Assembly: GCA_014534425.1 (NCBI GenBank) | Contig: JACVRN010000028.1 | Location: 1 to 48,342 of the forward strand | Direction: 5' to 3' | Length of the DNA: 48,342 nt | Source: Pyrinomonadaceae bacterium | GTDB lineage: Bacteria; Acidobacteriota; Blastocatellia; Pyrinomonadales; Pyrinomonadaceae | Shown here: positions 25,412-33,219 of the stretch, in pieces | How positions within the stretch are numbered: the first letter of the stretch is position 1 | How the letters are laid out: the number at the start of each line of letters is the position of its first letter | Program-made: the position numbers and the translations under genes | The notes under the pieces: generated by a model | Seen by the model: the letters and a program-made list of their open reading frames with translations, nothing else | Told to the model about the DNA's origin: nothing | Databases searched by the model: none

Positions 25412-25948
25412 ATGGCTAACAGAAAGGGACGTGGACGCGGGCCTGTGGAGGCGACTATGAACGTGGCGGGCGAAGCTCTGAATCAGGCCGCAGACGTAAC
25501 CGGCGAGGTGATTAATCAGGCTTCAAACGTGGCGACCGGCGTGATGGAATCTGCCGCCAACATGGTGGGCATGGTGAGTCCTGCGGCGGCGGACGTAATC
25601 CGCCCAAGCGGCTCGTCTCGCTCAAGAGGCGGAGCGAAAGGCGCAACCGCTTCGGGTCGCGGCGTGAGAGAAGCCGTCAACAAGGCCGCCAAAGAGAACC
25701 GCAAGCTCGTCAAGAAGCAGACCAAGGCCGCCAGCCGCGTAGCCAATCGCACGGCCAAGGCTGCCGAAAAGACCACGCGCACGGCCACTCGCGCAGCCGG
25801 TCGGGCCGCTTCGTCTACAACCTCATCCAGATCCAGGAGCGCTGGCGGCGCTAAGAAGAGCGGCGGAAAGAAGGGCAGTGCCGGAAAGTCCAGAGCAGGC
25901 GCTGGCAAGAAGAAGACCGCTTCCAGAGGCGGCAGCAAGAAGAGATAA
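25412..25948 (+). CDS. Histone H1-like Lys/Ala/Ser-rich basic protein
   Basis: A 178-residue protein with no enzyme motif. Residues 1-65 are amphipathic and Ala/Val/Met-rich (ALNQAADVTGEVINQASNVA). Residues about 66-178 are a basic tail of Lys, Arg, Ala, Ser and Thr with repeated K-K, T-A-K-A and S-G-G-K-K units, as in bacterial H1-like proteins (HctB, AlgP/AlgR3 tails). A role in compacting or coating DNA is the usual inference. A purine-rich AAGGAG stretch lies upstream of the ATG. The gene ends in a long palindrome that also serves the opposing tsaD gene. Confidence 0.65.
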   Translation: MANRKGRGRGPVEATMNVAGEALNQAADVTGEVINQASNVATGVMESAANMVGMVSPAAADVIRPSGSSRSRGGAKGATASGRGVREAVNKAAKENRKLVKKQTKAASRVANRTAKAAEKTTRTATRAAGRAASSTTSSRSRSAGGAKKSGGKKGSAGKSRAGAGKKKTASRGGSKKR

Positions 25949-25956
25949 CAAAAGCA

Positions 25957-26025
25957 AGGCAGAAGGCCGCAGTGCAGAATGATGAATGAATTTAATCACT
26001 CTGCACTGCGGCCTTCTGCCTTTTC
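25957..26025. terminator. 22-bp perfect palindrome, bidirectional terminator between histone-like gene and tsaD
   Basis: A 22-base arm (25957-25978, beginning AGGCAGAAGGCCGCAG) is exactly complementary to 26000-26021, with an A/T-rich 21-base loop and a short T-run to the right. It lies between two convergent genes. The AAGGCAGAAGG word is reminiscent of dispersed repeats, so it may also be a mobile palindrome. Confidence 0.85.
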
Positions 26026-26026
26026 C

Positions 26027-27103
26027 TCACAGCCTGTAATGCACGCCCTGTTGCCGGAGCGCTTCGTCTTCAACTTCCACGTTCTGAAGCCGCAGGTTGA
26101 CATCTGCGTTGAGGTCGAATCCGGCGCGCTCGCCGGCCTCTAATTTGACGGTTCCTGCGGCTGCTATCATGGCCGCGTTGTCGGTCGAAAGATGCGGTGA
26201 AGGGAAGTAGACGGGGACGCTGAGTCGAGCGGCAACCGTGCGCGACTCTTCGCGCAGCGCGCCGTTGCAAGCCACGCCGCCCGCCACAATCAAAGTCTTC
26301 GGATGAAGCTCTTCCGCCAGCCGCGCAGTCGTTCCTGTCAAAGAGCGCACGACGACCGATTGAAAGCTCGCAGCCAAATCCTTTATAGCCTGCGAAGGCT
26401 CCTCGTTTGCGCCGACAGGTTTGAGAGAGCTTTCGCGCACGTACTTCGAGACGGCGGTCTTCAATCCGCTAAAGCTGAAGTCGGGCCGCCCGTCGCCCAT
26501 GCGCGGAATACTGAAGCGCACGCTCCTGGGATTACCCTCGCGCGCCAGTCGCTCTATGATGGGGCCGCCCGGATAGCCAAGCCCCAGCATCTTAGCCACC
26601 TTATCGAAAGCCTCGCCCGCAGCATCATCGCGCGTGCGCGCCACGACCTTATACTTGCCGGGCGCGGGAACGTGAAACAAATTAGTGTGGCCGCCTGAGA
26701 CGACCAGCGCGAGCGCGGGATATTCGACCGGCGGGTTCTCGAAGACCACTGAGAAGATGTGCCCCTCTATGTGATTGACGCCGACCAGGGGCTTACCGAG
26801 AGCAAACGCCATAGCCTTTGCGAACGAGACACCGACCAGGAGAGAGCCTACCAGCCCAGGCCCCGCCGTCACGGCGATGCCGTCAATATCCCTCTTCTTC
26901 AAGCCTGCGCGCTCGAAAGCCTCGTCCACAACCGGCACAATCTTGTCCAAGTGCTCGCGCGAAGCCAACTCCGGCACCACGCCGCCGAAACGTTTATGAA
27001 CGTCCACCTGCGACGAGATGACGCTTGAAACCATCTCGCGCCCGTCGCGCACAATGGCCGCAGCCGTCTCATCACAGGAGCTTTCAATTCCAAGCACAAG
27101 CAT
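26027..27103 (-). CDS. tsaD: tRNA N6-adenosine threonylcarbamoyltransferase
   Basis: TsaD, with TsaB and TsaE, makes the t6A37 modification of ANN-decoding tRNAs. The 358-residue protein starts with [20 protein letters not shown] and has the metal-binding HIEGHIFS motif, [13 protein letters not shown], and [11 protein letters not shown] near the C-terminus, all family signatures. Its start is one base after the rsmD stop, with GAGGGGAAG as the ribosome-binding site, so the two genes are co-transcribed. Confidence 0.97.
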   Translation of the reverse strand: MLVLGIESSCDETAAAIVRDGREMVSSVISSQVDVHKRFGGVVPELASREHLDKIVPVVDEAFERAGLKKRDIDGIAVTAGPGLVGSLLVGVSFAKAMAFALGKPLVGVNHIEGHIFSVVFENPPVEYPALALVVSGGHTNLFHVPAPGKYKVVARTRDDAAGEAFDKVAKMLGLGYPGGPIIERLAREGNPRSVRFSIPRMGDGRPDFSFSGLKTAVSKYVRESSLKPVGANEEPSQAIKDLAASFQSVVVRSLTGTTARLAEELHPKTLIVAGGVACNGALREESRTVAARLSVPVYFPSPHLSTDNAAMIAAAGTVKLEAGERAGFDLNADVNLRLQNVEVEDEALRQQGVHYRL

Positions 27104-27104
27104 A

Positions 27105-27662
27105 TTACTTCCCCTCGTAAAAACTCAGGCACGAGTCGCCTTGTTTCAGTGTTCGCCAACGGCGCAAAGCGCCTGCTTCGTCGCGTAGCTCGTTCTTGTG
27201 ATGATGCTCTACGACGAGCAGCCCGTTGTCCGGTTCCAGAATTGCGCCCGTGCCGAAGAGATTTAGCACGGGAGCGTAATCCATGGCGTAGGGCGGGTCG
27301 AAAAAGGCTATGTCCCAGGGCGCGGCCATCTTTGATTGAGCGCGGCGCAGGAATTCGTCCGCCTCCGCTTTGACCACTTCCGTTTCATCTTCAGGCACGC
27401 CGCACAAATCCAGGTTCGATTCAATCAGCCCGCACATCTTTCTTGAGCGGTCAACGAAGGTAACATGCGCCGCCCCGCGCGAGAGAGCTTCTATGCCGAC
27501 CGCGCCCGAACCCGCACACAGGTCAAGGAAGCGCACGCCCTCTATGCGCGGCGCTAAGATATTGAAGAGCGTCTCGCGCAAACGATCCGAGGTCGGGCGC
27601 ACTTGCATGGAAGGCGGGCTGCGTAAATTTCTCCCGCGATATTGTCCGGCAATGACGCGCAT
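27105..27662 (-). CDS. rsmD: 16S rRNA (guanine966-N2)-methyltransferase, copy 1
   Basis: RsmD methylates G966 of 16S rRNA. The 185-residue protein has the family start [32 protein letters not shown], the SAM-binding [20 protein letters not shown] and the catalytic motif [10 protein letters not shown]. It is one of two adjacent rsmD-like genes and the one closer to the canonical N-terminus. tsaD follows after one base. A family C palindrome separates it from the other copy. Confidence 0.93.
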   Translation of the reverse strand: MRVIAGQYRGRNLRSPPSMQVRPTSDRLRETLFNILAPRIEGVRFLDLCAGSGAVGIEALSRGAAHVTFVDRSRKMCGLIESNLDLCGVPEDETEVVKAEADEFLRRAQSKMAAPWDIAFFDPPYAMDYAPVLNLFGTGAILEPDNGLLVVEHHHKNELRDEAGALRRWRTLKQGDSCLSFYEGK

Positions 27663-27668
27663 ACAAAT

Positions 27669-27753
27669 CAGGATTCAGAACTCAGAATTCAGGAGTCAGA
27701 ATAAGAAACAGTTGCTTTTATTCTGACTCCTGAATTCTGAGTTCTGTATTCTG
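27669..27753. repeat. Dispersed palindrome family C (TTCTGAATTC words)
   Basis: CAGAACTCAGAATTCAGGAG on the left is matched by CTCCTGAATTCTGAGTTCTG on the right, giving a stem of over 30 pairs with few mismatches. It fills the gap between the two rsmD-like genes. Confidence 0.88.
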
Positions 27754-27757
27754 TACT

Positions 27758-28321
27758 TTAATTCTTCCGCTCATAAAAACTCAAACAGGATTCGCCCTGT
27801 CGTATGATGCGCCAGCGTTTGAGCGCGCCGGTGGTTTCTGGCAGACGGTTTTCGTAGTGATGCTCTACGACCAGGACGCCGCCCTTAGGCTTGAGCAGTG
27901 GCTCAAGGGCGAAGGCGTCCAGCACCGGAGCGTAAGGGGTCGTGTAGGGCGGGTCGAAGAAGGCCACGTCCCAGATTCTTTCGCGCTGCACGAGCGCGCG
28001 TCTGAGGAAGTGCAGCGCGTCGCTCATCCAAATCTCCGCGCAGCCTGCGGGCACGCCGCACGCCTCCAGGTTGGCCTTGATGAAACTGCACATCCTCGGA
28101 GAGCGGTCTACGAAAGACGCGTGAGACGCGCCGCGCGAGAGGGCTTCAATGCCGACCGCGCCGGAGCCAGCGCAGAGGTCTAAAAAATGCGCGCCTTCGA
28201 CACGAAAGGAAAGAATCTCAAAGAGGGCCTCGCGCAACCGCCGCGCCGTCGGCCTCACGCGCTTTGAAGCAGTGCTTTGCAGAAAACTGCGGCGATATTT
28301 ACCTTGAAGAATACGCATCAA
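27758..28321 (-). CDS. RsmD-family methyltransferase, divergent copy 2
   Basis: A 187-residue paralogue of the neighbouring rsmD. It retains [52 protein letters not shown] and the C-terminal GESCLSFYERK, so the SAM site and NPPY-type motif are intact. The N-terminal RNA-contact segment is altered (ILQGKYRRSFLQSTASKR against [15 protein letters not shown]). It probably arose by tandem duplication and may modify another rRNA or DNA guanine. Two ATGs are adjacent at the start; the outer is given. Confidence 0.88.
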   Translation of the reverse strand: MMRILQGKYRRSFLQSTASKRVRPTARRLREALFEILSFRVEGAHFLDLCAGSGAVGIEALSRGASHASFVDRSPRMCSFIKANLEACGVPAGCAEIWMSDALHFLRRALVQRERIWDVAFFDPPYTTPYAPVLDAFALEPLLKPKGGVLVVEHHYENRLPETTGALKRWRIIRQGESCLSFYERKN

Positions 28322-28325
28322 GCAA

Positions 28326-28414
28326 ATTCAAACAGGGATGGACAGGATAGAGAGGATAAAAGAAGAGCTATTTCTTTATCTTTATCCTGCTTATCCTGTC
28401 CATCCCTGTTAATT
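28326..28414. repeat. Dispersed palindrome family A, copy 4
   Basis: ACAGGGATGGACAGGATAGA on the left is opposed by CTTATCCTGTCCATCCCTG on the right. It lies between recG and the divergent rsmD copy on the minus strand, ending ten bases from the recG stop. Confidence 0.9.
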
Positions 28415-28423
28415 CCTTTTCTT

Positions 28424-30781
28424 CTAGCCAATCGCGGCCAGGCCGAAGCGTGCGTCGGCGCGGACGCGCTCGATGAGGTTGGAAGTCTCGCGCGTCATGC
28501 GACGTGATGTTAGATAATAATCGGCCTCGCGGCGAGCCTCTTCCAGAATCAGCACGTCGCGCACAAGGTTGCCTACGCGGAAAGTCGGCACGCCGGATTG
28601 ACGCGTGCCCATCACTTCGCCGGGGCCGCGCAGTTCCAAATCCTTCTCGGCTATACGAAAGCCGTCGGAAGTCTCTTCCATTATCCCTAAGCGCTCGCGC
28701 GCAACGTTGGTCTGTTTGTCTGCGGTCATAAGCACGCACGCAGACTGCTCAGCGCCGCGACCTACGCGGCCTCGCAGTTGATGAAGCTGCGAGAGGCCGA
28801 AGCGCTCTGCATGCTCTATTATCATCAGCGAAGCGTTCGGCACGTCAACGCCGACTTCGACTACAGTCGTGGCGACCAGAATCTGAGTCTCGCCCGCTAC
28901 GAAGCGGCGCATGATTTCGTCCTTCTCGGCGGGCTTCATCTTGCCGTGTATGAGGCCGACCGCGAAGTGCGGAAAGACTCGGTCGCGCAGGTGCTCGTAC
29001 ATGCGCGTGGCGTCTTTCAAATCCATCTTCTCCGATTCTTCGACCAGAGGGTAGACAACGTAAACCTGGCGGCCCGCGCGCACGTCTCGCTCAATGCCCT
29101 TGTAGACCGCCTGCCGTTTGTCTTCGCCAAGCACCACAGTCTTAATCGGCGTGCGTCCGGGCGGAAGCTCGTCAATCACGGACACGTCCAAATCGCCGTA
29201 GACGGTCATGGCAAGAGAGCGAGGGATGGGCGTCGCCGTCATCACCAGCACGTCGGGGTTAAAGCCGCGAGCGCGAAGCTCCGCGCGTTGCAGCACGCCG
29301 AAGCGGTGCTGCTCGTCTATCACTACCAGGCCGAGCTTGTAGAACTGCACAGCCTCTTGAATGAGCGCGTGCGTGCCTATGATGGCGTGAACTTCTCCGG
29401 CAGCAATCAGTTGATGAAGCTTGCGCTTTTCCGAGGCGCGAAGGCTTCCCGTCAGAAGCTCTACGCGATAGGGCGTGCGCGCGAGGATTCGCTTGACGTT
29501 GCGCGCGTGCTGCTCCGCTAGAATTTCCGTAGGCACCATGAGCGCAGATTGGTAGCCGTTCTCCATAGCGGCCAGCATGGCCTGCAAGGCCACGATGGTC
29601 TTGCCGCTTCCCACATCTCCCTGAAGCAGCCGGTTCATGGGCGCGTCTGATTGCATGTCCGCGAAGATGCGCTTTATGGCGCGCTCCTGCGCTCCCGTTA
29701 ATTCAAAAGGAAGGACAGAGGCTATGCGCTCGCGCATGCTCTCTGTAATCTCTATGACAGCGCCCTTGGCCTCTTTGACGCGCTCGCCTCGACGTATGGC
29801 GATTGCCAGAGCCACCCAGAAGAATTCTTCGAAGATGAGACGCAAGTGAGCGGGCGAGCGTGCGCGTTCGTAGTCAGCCAACGAGACATCAAGCGAAGGA
29901 AAGTGTATCAGCCGCAAAGCCTCTGCGCGCCCTATAAGCTTCTGTCGCCCGATTAAATCTGCGGGCAGCGTCTCTTCAATCGACGCATCATCCAGACGAT
30001 TCAAGACCGCGTGCATAATCTCGCGCAAGCGCTTGGTGCGAAACTCGCCTAGCTTGCGATAAACGGGCACGCGCCTTCCAACGTGAATCGCAGCCGTCGA
30101 AGGGTCATCGTCAACAGCTTCCTCTTCATCAAACTCGCCCTCTACATCTTCTTCGGCCTCGACGCTCCCGTGCGCTTGCTGCGCTCCATTATCTTCGCCC
30201 TCTTCGGCCAGCCGCAGGAGCGCGTGTTCGGGCGGCGTCCAAGTGCCGGGCAGCATCTCCAACTCGTCCGGCTTGTTCAATCTGAGAGAGAAGGTGTTGC
30301 GGCGCGGATCCCATTCCCACTGGCCGAAGGCTATGAAGCGAGCGCCGCGAGTGAAGCGCTGGCGGTTGTAAGCTATGATGCGCTCTGCCGCGCGCCCAGA
30401 GACAAACCACCAGACGACCACAGGCTTTCCAGTACGCTCCGGGTCTGAAGCTGTAATCTCGAAGATGTAAAGCTTAGGCTGTTTTGGCGAGCGATTGCGC
30501 CCGACCTGAAAGCCGCCCGCGACCCTCACGTAAAGCTCAAGCGAAGCTTCCATCCCATGCCTCAACTCCGAGATGCGCCCCATGTTCGAGCGGTCTTCAT
30601 ACCGCATAGGCAGGTAATTCAACAGGTCTTCAACCGTAGCCTCCGCCGCATCCTGTTTACCTGCCACTGCGGCCAGAGCAAGCGCAAGCTTCCGCGCCGT
30701 AGACTGCCCCAACCTGGGGACGCCGAATTTATAGAGCGATGTAATTTGGGTGTCGAGCGTGATGGAGGAACGAGTTGCCAT
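28424..30781 (-). CDS. recG: ATP-dependent DNA helicase RecG
   Basis: RecG remodels stalled forks and Holliday junctions. The 785-residue product has an N-terminal wedge/OB domain, then helicase motifs LLQGDVGSGKTIVALQAML (Walker A), VIDEQHRFGV (DEQH), VMTATPIPRSLAM, VATTVVEVGVDVPNA and LRGRVGRG. The frame is open to 30871, but those extra residues are translated from a CTCTGCG repeat; ATG 30781 gives a standard RecG start. An acidic insertion of about 37 residues (Glu/Asp-rich, about residues 190-226) interrupts the wedge region. The TCGAGCG-type leader upstream is unremarkable. Confidence 0.97.
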   Translation of the reverse strand: MATRSSITLDTQITSLYKFGVPRLGQSTARKLALALAAVAGKQDAAEATVEDLLNYLPMRYEDRSNMGRISELRHGMEASLELYVRVAGGFQVGRNRSPKQPKLYIFEITASDPERTGKPVVVWWFVSGRAAERIIAYNRQRFTRGARFIAFGQWEWDPRRNTFSLRLNKPDELEMLPGTWTPPEHALLRLAEEGEDNGAQQAHGSVEAEEDVEGEFDEEEAVDDDPSTAAIHVGRRVPVYRKLGEFRTKRLREIMHAVLNRLDDASIEETLPADLIGRQKLIGRAEALRLIHFPSLDVSLADYERARSPAHLRLIFEEFFWVALAIAIRRGERVKEAKGAVIEITESMRERIASVLPFELTGAQERAIKRIFADMQSDAPMNRLLQGDVGSGKTIVALQAMLAAMENGYQSALMVPTEILAEQHARNVKRILARTPYRVELLTGSLRASEKRKLHQLIAAGEVHAIIGTHALIQEAVQFYKLGLVVIDEQHRFGVLQRAELRARGFNPDVLVMTATPIPRSLAMTVYGDLDVSVIDELPPGRTPIKTVVLGEDKRQAVYKGIERDVRAGRQVYVVYPLVEESEKMDLKDATRMYEHLRDRVFPHFAVGLIHGKMKPAEKDEIMRRFVAGETQILVATTVVEVGVDVPNASLMIIEHAERFGLSQLHQLRGRVGRGAEQSACVLMTADKQTNVARERLGIMEETSDGFRIAEKDLELRGPGEVMGTRQSGVPTFRVGNLVRDVLILEEARREADYYLTSRRMTRETSNLIERVRADARFGLAAIG

Positions 30782-30814
30782 CTCGCGTGGATGATAGCAC
30801 AAGGAAAGTTGGGA

Positions 30815-31048
30815 TTCACCGCAGAGACGCAGAGGACGCGCAGAGATGCAGAGAGACCAAACAATATTCAATTGTTCTTCTAGCTCCGTAGGGGCGACAT
30901 ATAATTAACGTTAATTACATGTCACCCCTGACGGGGCTTAACTCTTGTTCTCAATCCTGAAACTATAAACATCCTCGCTCCTACGGAGCTAGATGTCGCA
31001 ATCGGTTCCTCTGTGTTTCCTCTGTGCTCTCTGTGCCTCTGTGGTGAA
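30815..31048. repeat. Nested composite palindrome between SDR gene and recG
   Basis: The outer arms are TTCACCGCAGAGACGCAGAG (left) and CTGTGCCTCTGTGGTGAA (right), both reiterations of a CTCTGCG-like word. Inside, CTAGCTCCGTAGG (30880-30892) is exactly complementary to CCTACGGAGCTAG (30980-30992), and AATTAACGTTAATT forms a small centre palindrome. No open frame inside is convincing. This fills most of the 309-bp gap between recG and the SDR gene. Confidence 0.8.
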
Positions 31049-31090
31049 GAACAGCTTGCCGCATACTCAACTTCAAACTGCACCACTACC

Positions 31091-31864
31091 TTATAGCGTG
31101 CGCGTTTGGCCGCCGTCTACGTCGAGGATTGCGCCCTGGCAGTAGGCTGACTGGGGTGAGGCGAGGAAGGCTACGGCGCGTGCAATCTCGTAGGGGGAGC
31201 CGAAGCGGGCTACGCGTAGGGCCTGGGCCATGCTTTGCGCGGCCTCGGTTTGTGCGATACCTCGCTCGGAGGCAAGGCGCTCTATGCGGGTTTGCAGTCG
31301 CTCTGTGGCGATGGAGCCGGGGTTGATGGCGTTGACGCGCACGCCGTCCTTGATGCCTCTGTCCGCGAGCACCTTTGTCAGGTTAAGCAGGGCGGCGTTG
31401 ACAGAGCCGCCTATGGCGAACTCGGCGCTGCCTGTGCGCCCGCCTACGCCAGCGATGTTGATAATCACGCCGCCGCTCTTTACAAGGTGCGGCCACGCCG
31501 CTCGACAACAGCGCATGGCTCCAAAGAACTTGAGCGCGAAGCCGTCGCTCCAATCCGCTTCGGACAGGCTCAGAAAGTCGCCGCGCTTCGTAGCCCCCGC
31601 GTTATTAACCAGCACGTCTAGCCGGTTGAAGCGCGCCACCGTGTTCTCTATCAAAAGAGAGGGCGCGTCAGGCTTGCACAAGTCCACAGCCTGCGCCATG
31701 CATTCTGTCGGAAGCGTCGTCACAAGAGAGTGCAGTTGGTCTGCTGAGCGCGCGGCAAGCATTAGCTTCATGCCTTCGCTCGCCAGAGTTTCAGCTATGG
31801 CGCGACCTATCCCGCGACTCGCGCCCGTCACAATAGCAACCTTGCCCGATAACCCAAGCTCCAT
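31091..31864 (-). CDS. Short-chain dehydrogenase/reductase family protein with altered active site
   Basis: A 257-residue Rossmann protein. The cofactor motif AIVTGASRGIGRAIAET, the LVNNAG motif and VRVNAINPGSIATERL are typical of classical SDRs. The catalytic region reads NIAGVGGRTG and then EFAIGGSVNAALLNLTK. Therefore the catalytic Ser is replaced by Ala/Gly, the YxxxK tyrosine by Phe, and the lysine by Asn. Some SDR subfamilies with a GGxxNAAL pattern share this. The substrate is unknown. ATG 31864 was chosen for the GGAGG/GAGG ribosome-binding sequence upstream. Confidence 0.85.
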   Translation of the reverse strand: MELGLSGKVAIVTGASRGIGRAIAETLASEGMKLMLAARSADQLHSLVTTLPTECMAQAVDLCKPDAPSLLIENTVARFNRLDVLVNNAGATKRGDFLSLSEADWSDGFALKFFGAMRCCRAAWPHLVKSGGVIINIAGVGGRTGSAEFAIGGSVNAALLNLTKVLADRGIKDGVRVNAINPGSIATERLQTRIERLASERGIAQTEAAQSMAQALRVARFGSPYEIARAVAFLASPQSAYCQGAILDVDGGQTRTL

Positions 31865-31969
31865 CTTGCCTCGCATACCTCCGAACAAGTTGCAGTAGAA
31901 CTTAATTGATTAGAGTGTAAACTAACCAATGAAGCTTCTTTGAGCAAGAGCCGGAGGTAAAGTGCGAGC

Positions 31970-33049
31970 ATGATGAGCTATAGAGCTTTACTGTCGATAC
32001 TGTTGTTGATGGTTTGCGCCGGAACGTCTAAGGCAGCAGATTACACGCAGCCTGTTGAAGGAGATTTCGTCGTGCGCGATTTTCGTTTCAGGAGCGGCGA
32101 GGTCTTGAAAGAATTGAAGCTGCATTACATGACTATGGGAACACCCGTGCGTGATTCTCAGGGCGTTGTGCGTAACGCTGTGCTCATCATGCACGGGACG
32201 GGCGGGAGCGGGCGGCAGTTCATAAGGGAGCAGTTCGCGGGCGTACTCTTCGGCCCAGGCCAACTGCTGGATGCAAGCCGCTATTTCATCATCCTGCCGG
32301 ACGCCATAGGCCACGGCCAATCCAGTAAGCCTGGCGACGGCCTGCGTGCGCGCTTTCCGCATTACACTTACGACGACATTGTGACAGCAGGCTACATGCT
32401 CTTGACGGAGAAGCTGGGCGTCAATCACCTGCGTCTTGTGATGGGGACTTCTATGGGTGGCATGCAGACCTGGGTGTGGGGCGAGACCTATCCTGATTTC
32501 ATGGACGCGCTTCTGCCGCTCGCATCCCTGCCGGTAGAGATTGCAGGCCGCAATCGAATGATGCGCCGCATGATTATTGATGCGATTCGGGAAGACCCCG
32601 ATTGGCAGAACGGAGAGTATAAGACGGAGCCTCTGCGCGGGCTGCGCTCGGCTCTTAACATATTGATGCTGATGTCCAGCGCTACGATTGAATGGCAAAG
32701 GCAATCGCCTACGCGCGCGAGTGCGGACGAGTTTCTGCACAGATGGATAGAGGAGCGCCTCAAGCAGACGGACGCCAACGACATGCTCTACCAGTTTGAA
32801 GCCTCGCGCGATTACAACCCCGCGCCTAAGCTTGAGAGCATACGCGCGCCGCTTCTCGCCATTAATTCGGCGGACGACATGGTGAACCCGCCGGAACTGG
32901 GGCTGATGGAGCGAGAGATAAAGCGCGTCAGGCGTGGCCGCTACGTGCTGCTGCCCGCAAGCGAAAGGACGCGCGGGCATGGAACCCACACGCTCGCCGC
33001 TATCTGGAAACAGTACCTTGAAGAACTGCTGGAAGAATCTAATAAGTGA
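31970..33049 (+). CDS. Secreted alpha/beta hydrolase, homoserine O-acetyltransferase-like
   Basis: A 359-residue exported hydrolase with a signal peptide (about 1-22, ending GTSKA). The fold resembles the MetX family: HGTGGSGRQFI near the oxyanion site, DAIGHGQSSKP, the nucleophile elbow GTSMGGMQ, an Asp in LLAINSADDMVNPPE, and a His in TRGHGTH. All triad residues are present. MetX acts in the cytoplasm, so an exported relative is probably an esterase or acyltransferase with another substrate. GGAGG lies 12 bases before the ATG. Confidence 0.85.
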   Translation: MMSYRALLSILLLMVCAGTSKAADYTQPVEGDFVVRDFRFRSGEVLKELKLHYMTMGTPVRDSQGVVRNAVLIMHGTGGSGRQFIREQFAGVLFGPGQLLDASRYFIILPDAIGHGQSSKPGDGLRARFPHYTYDDIVTAGYMLLTEKLGVNHLRLVMGTSMGGMQTWVWGETYPDFMDALLPLASLPVEIAGRNRMMRRMIIDAIREDPDWQNGEYKTEPLRGLRSALNILMLMSSATIEWQRQSPTRASADEFLHRWIEERLKQTDANDMLYQFEASRDYNPAPKLESIRAPLLAINSADDMVNPPELGLMEREIKRVRRGRYVLLPASERTRGHGTHTLAAIWKQYLEELLEESNK

Positions 33050-33067
33050 ACCGATGATGAGTGTTCT

Positions 33068-33158
33068 AAATTCAACTCTCTGCGCTTACCTCCGCGTCTC
33101 TCTGCGGTGAATAGACGCAGAGAAACGCTGAGTGGGGCGCTGAGAAAAGATTCAATTA
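33068..33158. repeat. Dispersed palindrome family D (CTCTGCG words)
   Basis: CTCTCTGCGCTTACCTCCGC and GTCTCTCTGCGGTGA on the left are opposed by GACGCAGAGAAACGCTGAG on the right, with AATTCAA and TTCAATT at the edges. It follows the secreted hydrolase and probably marks the end of its transcript. It shares its CTCTGCG word with the composite element at 30815-31048. Confidence 0.75.
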
Positions 33159-33219
33159 TGCTGCTCGCCTATTTCAGAATTCTAATATCCCGAACGCAAT
33201 CACATGTTATTATTCCCGC

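Noticed and set aside
30782..30871. Extended RecG N-terminus
   Set aside because: The extra codons are translated from a CTCTGCG repeat, and the internal ATG matches the standard RecG start.
1765..31048. CRISPR array from regularly repeated words
   Set aside because: The repeats are inverted, dispersed and variable in spacing, with no spacers and no cas genes.
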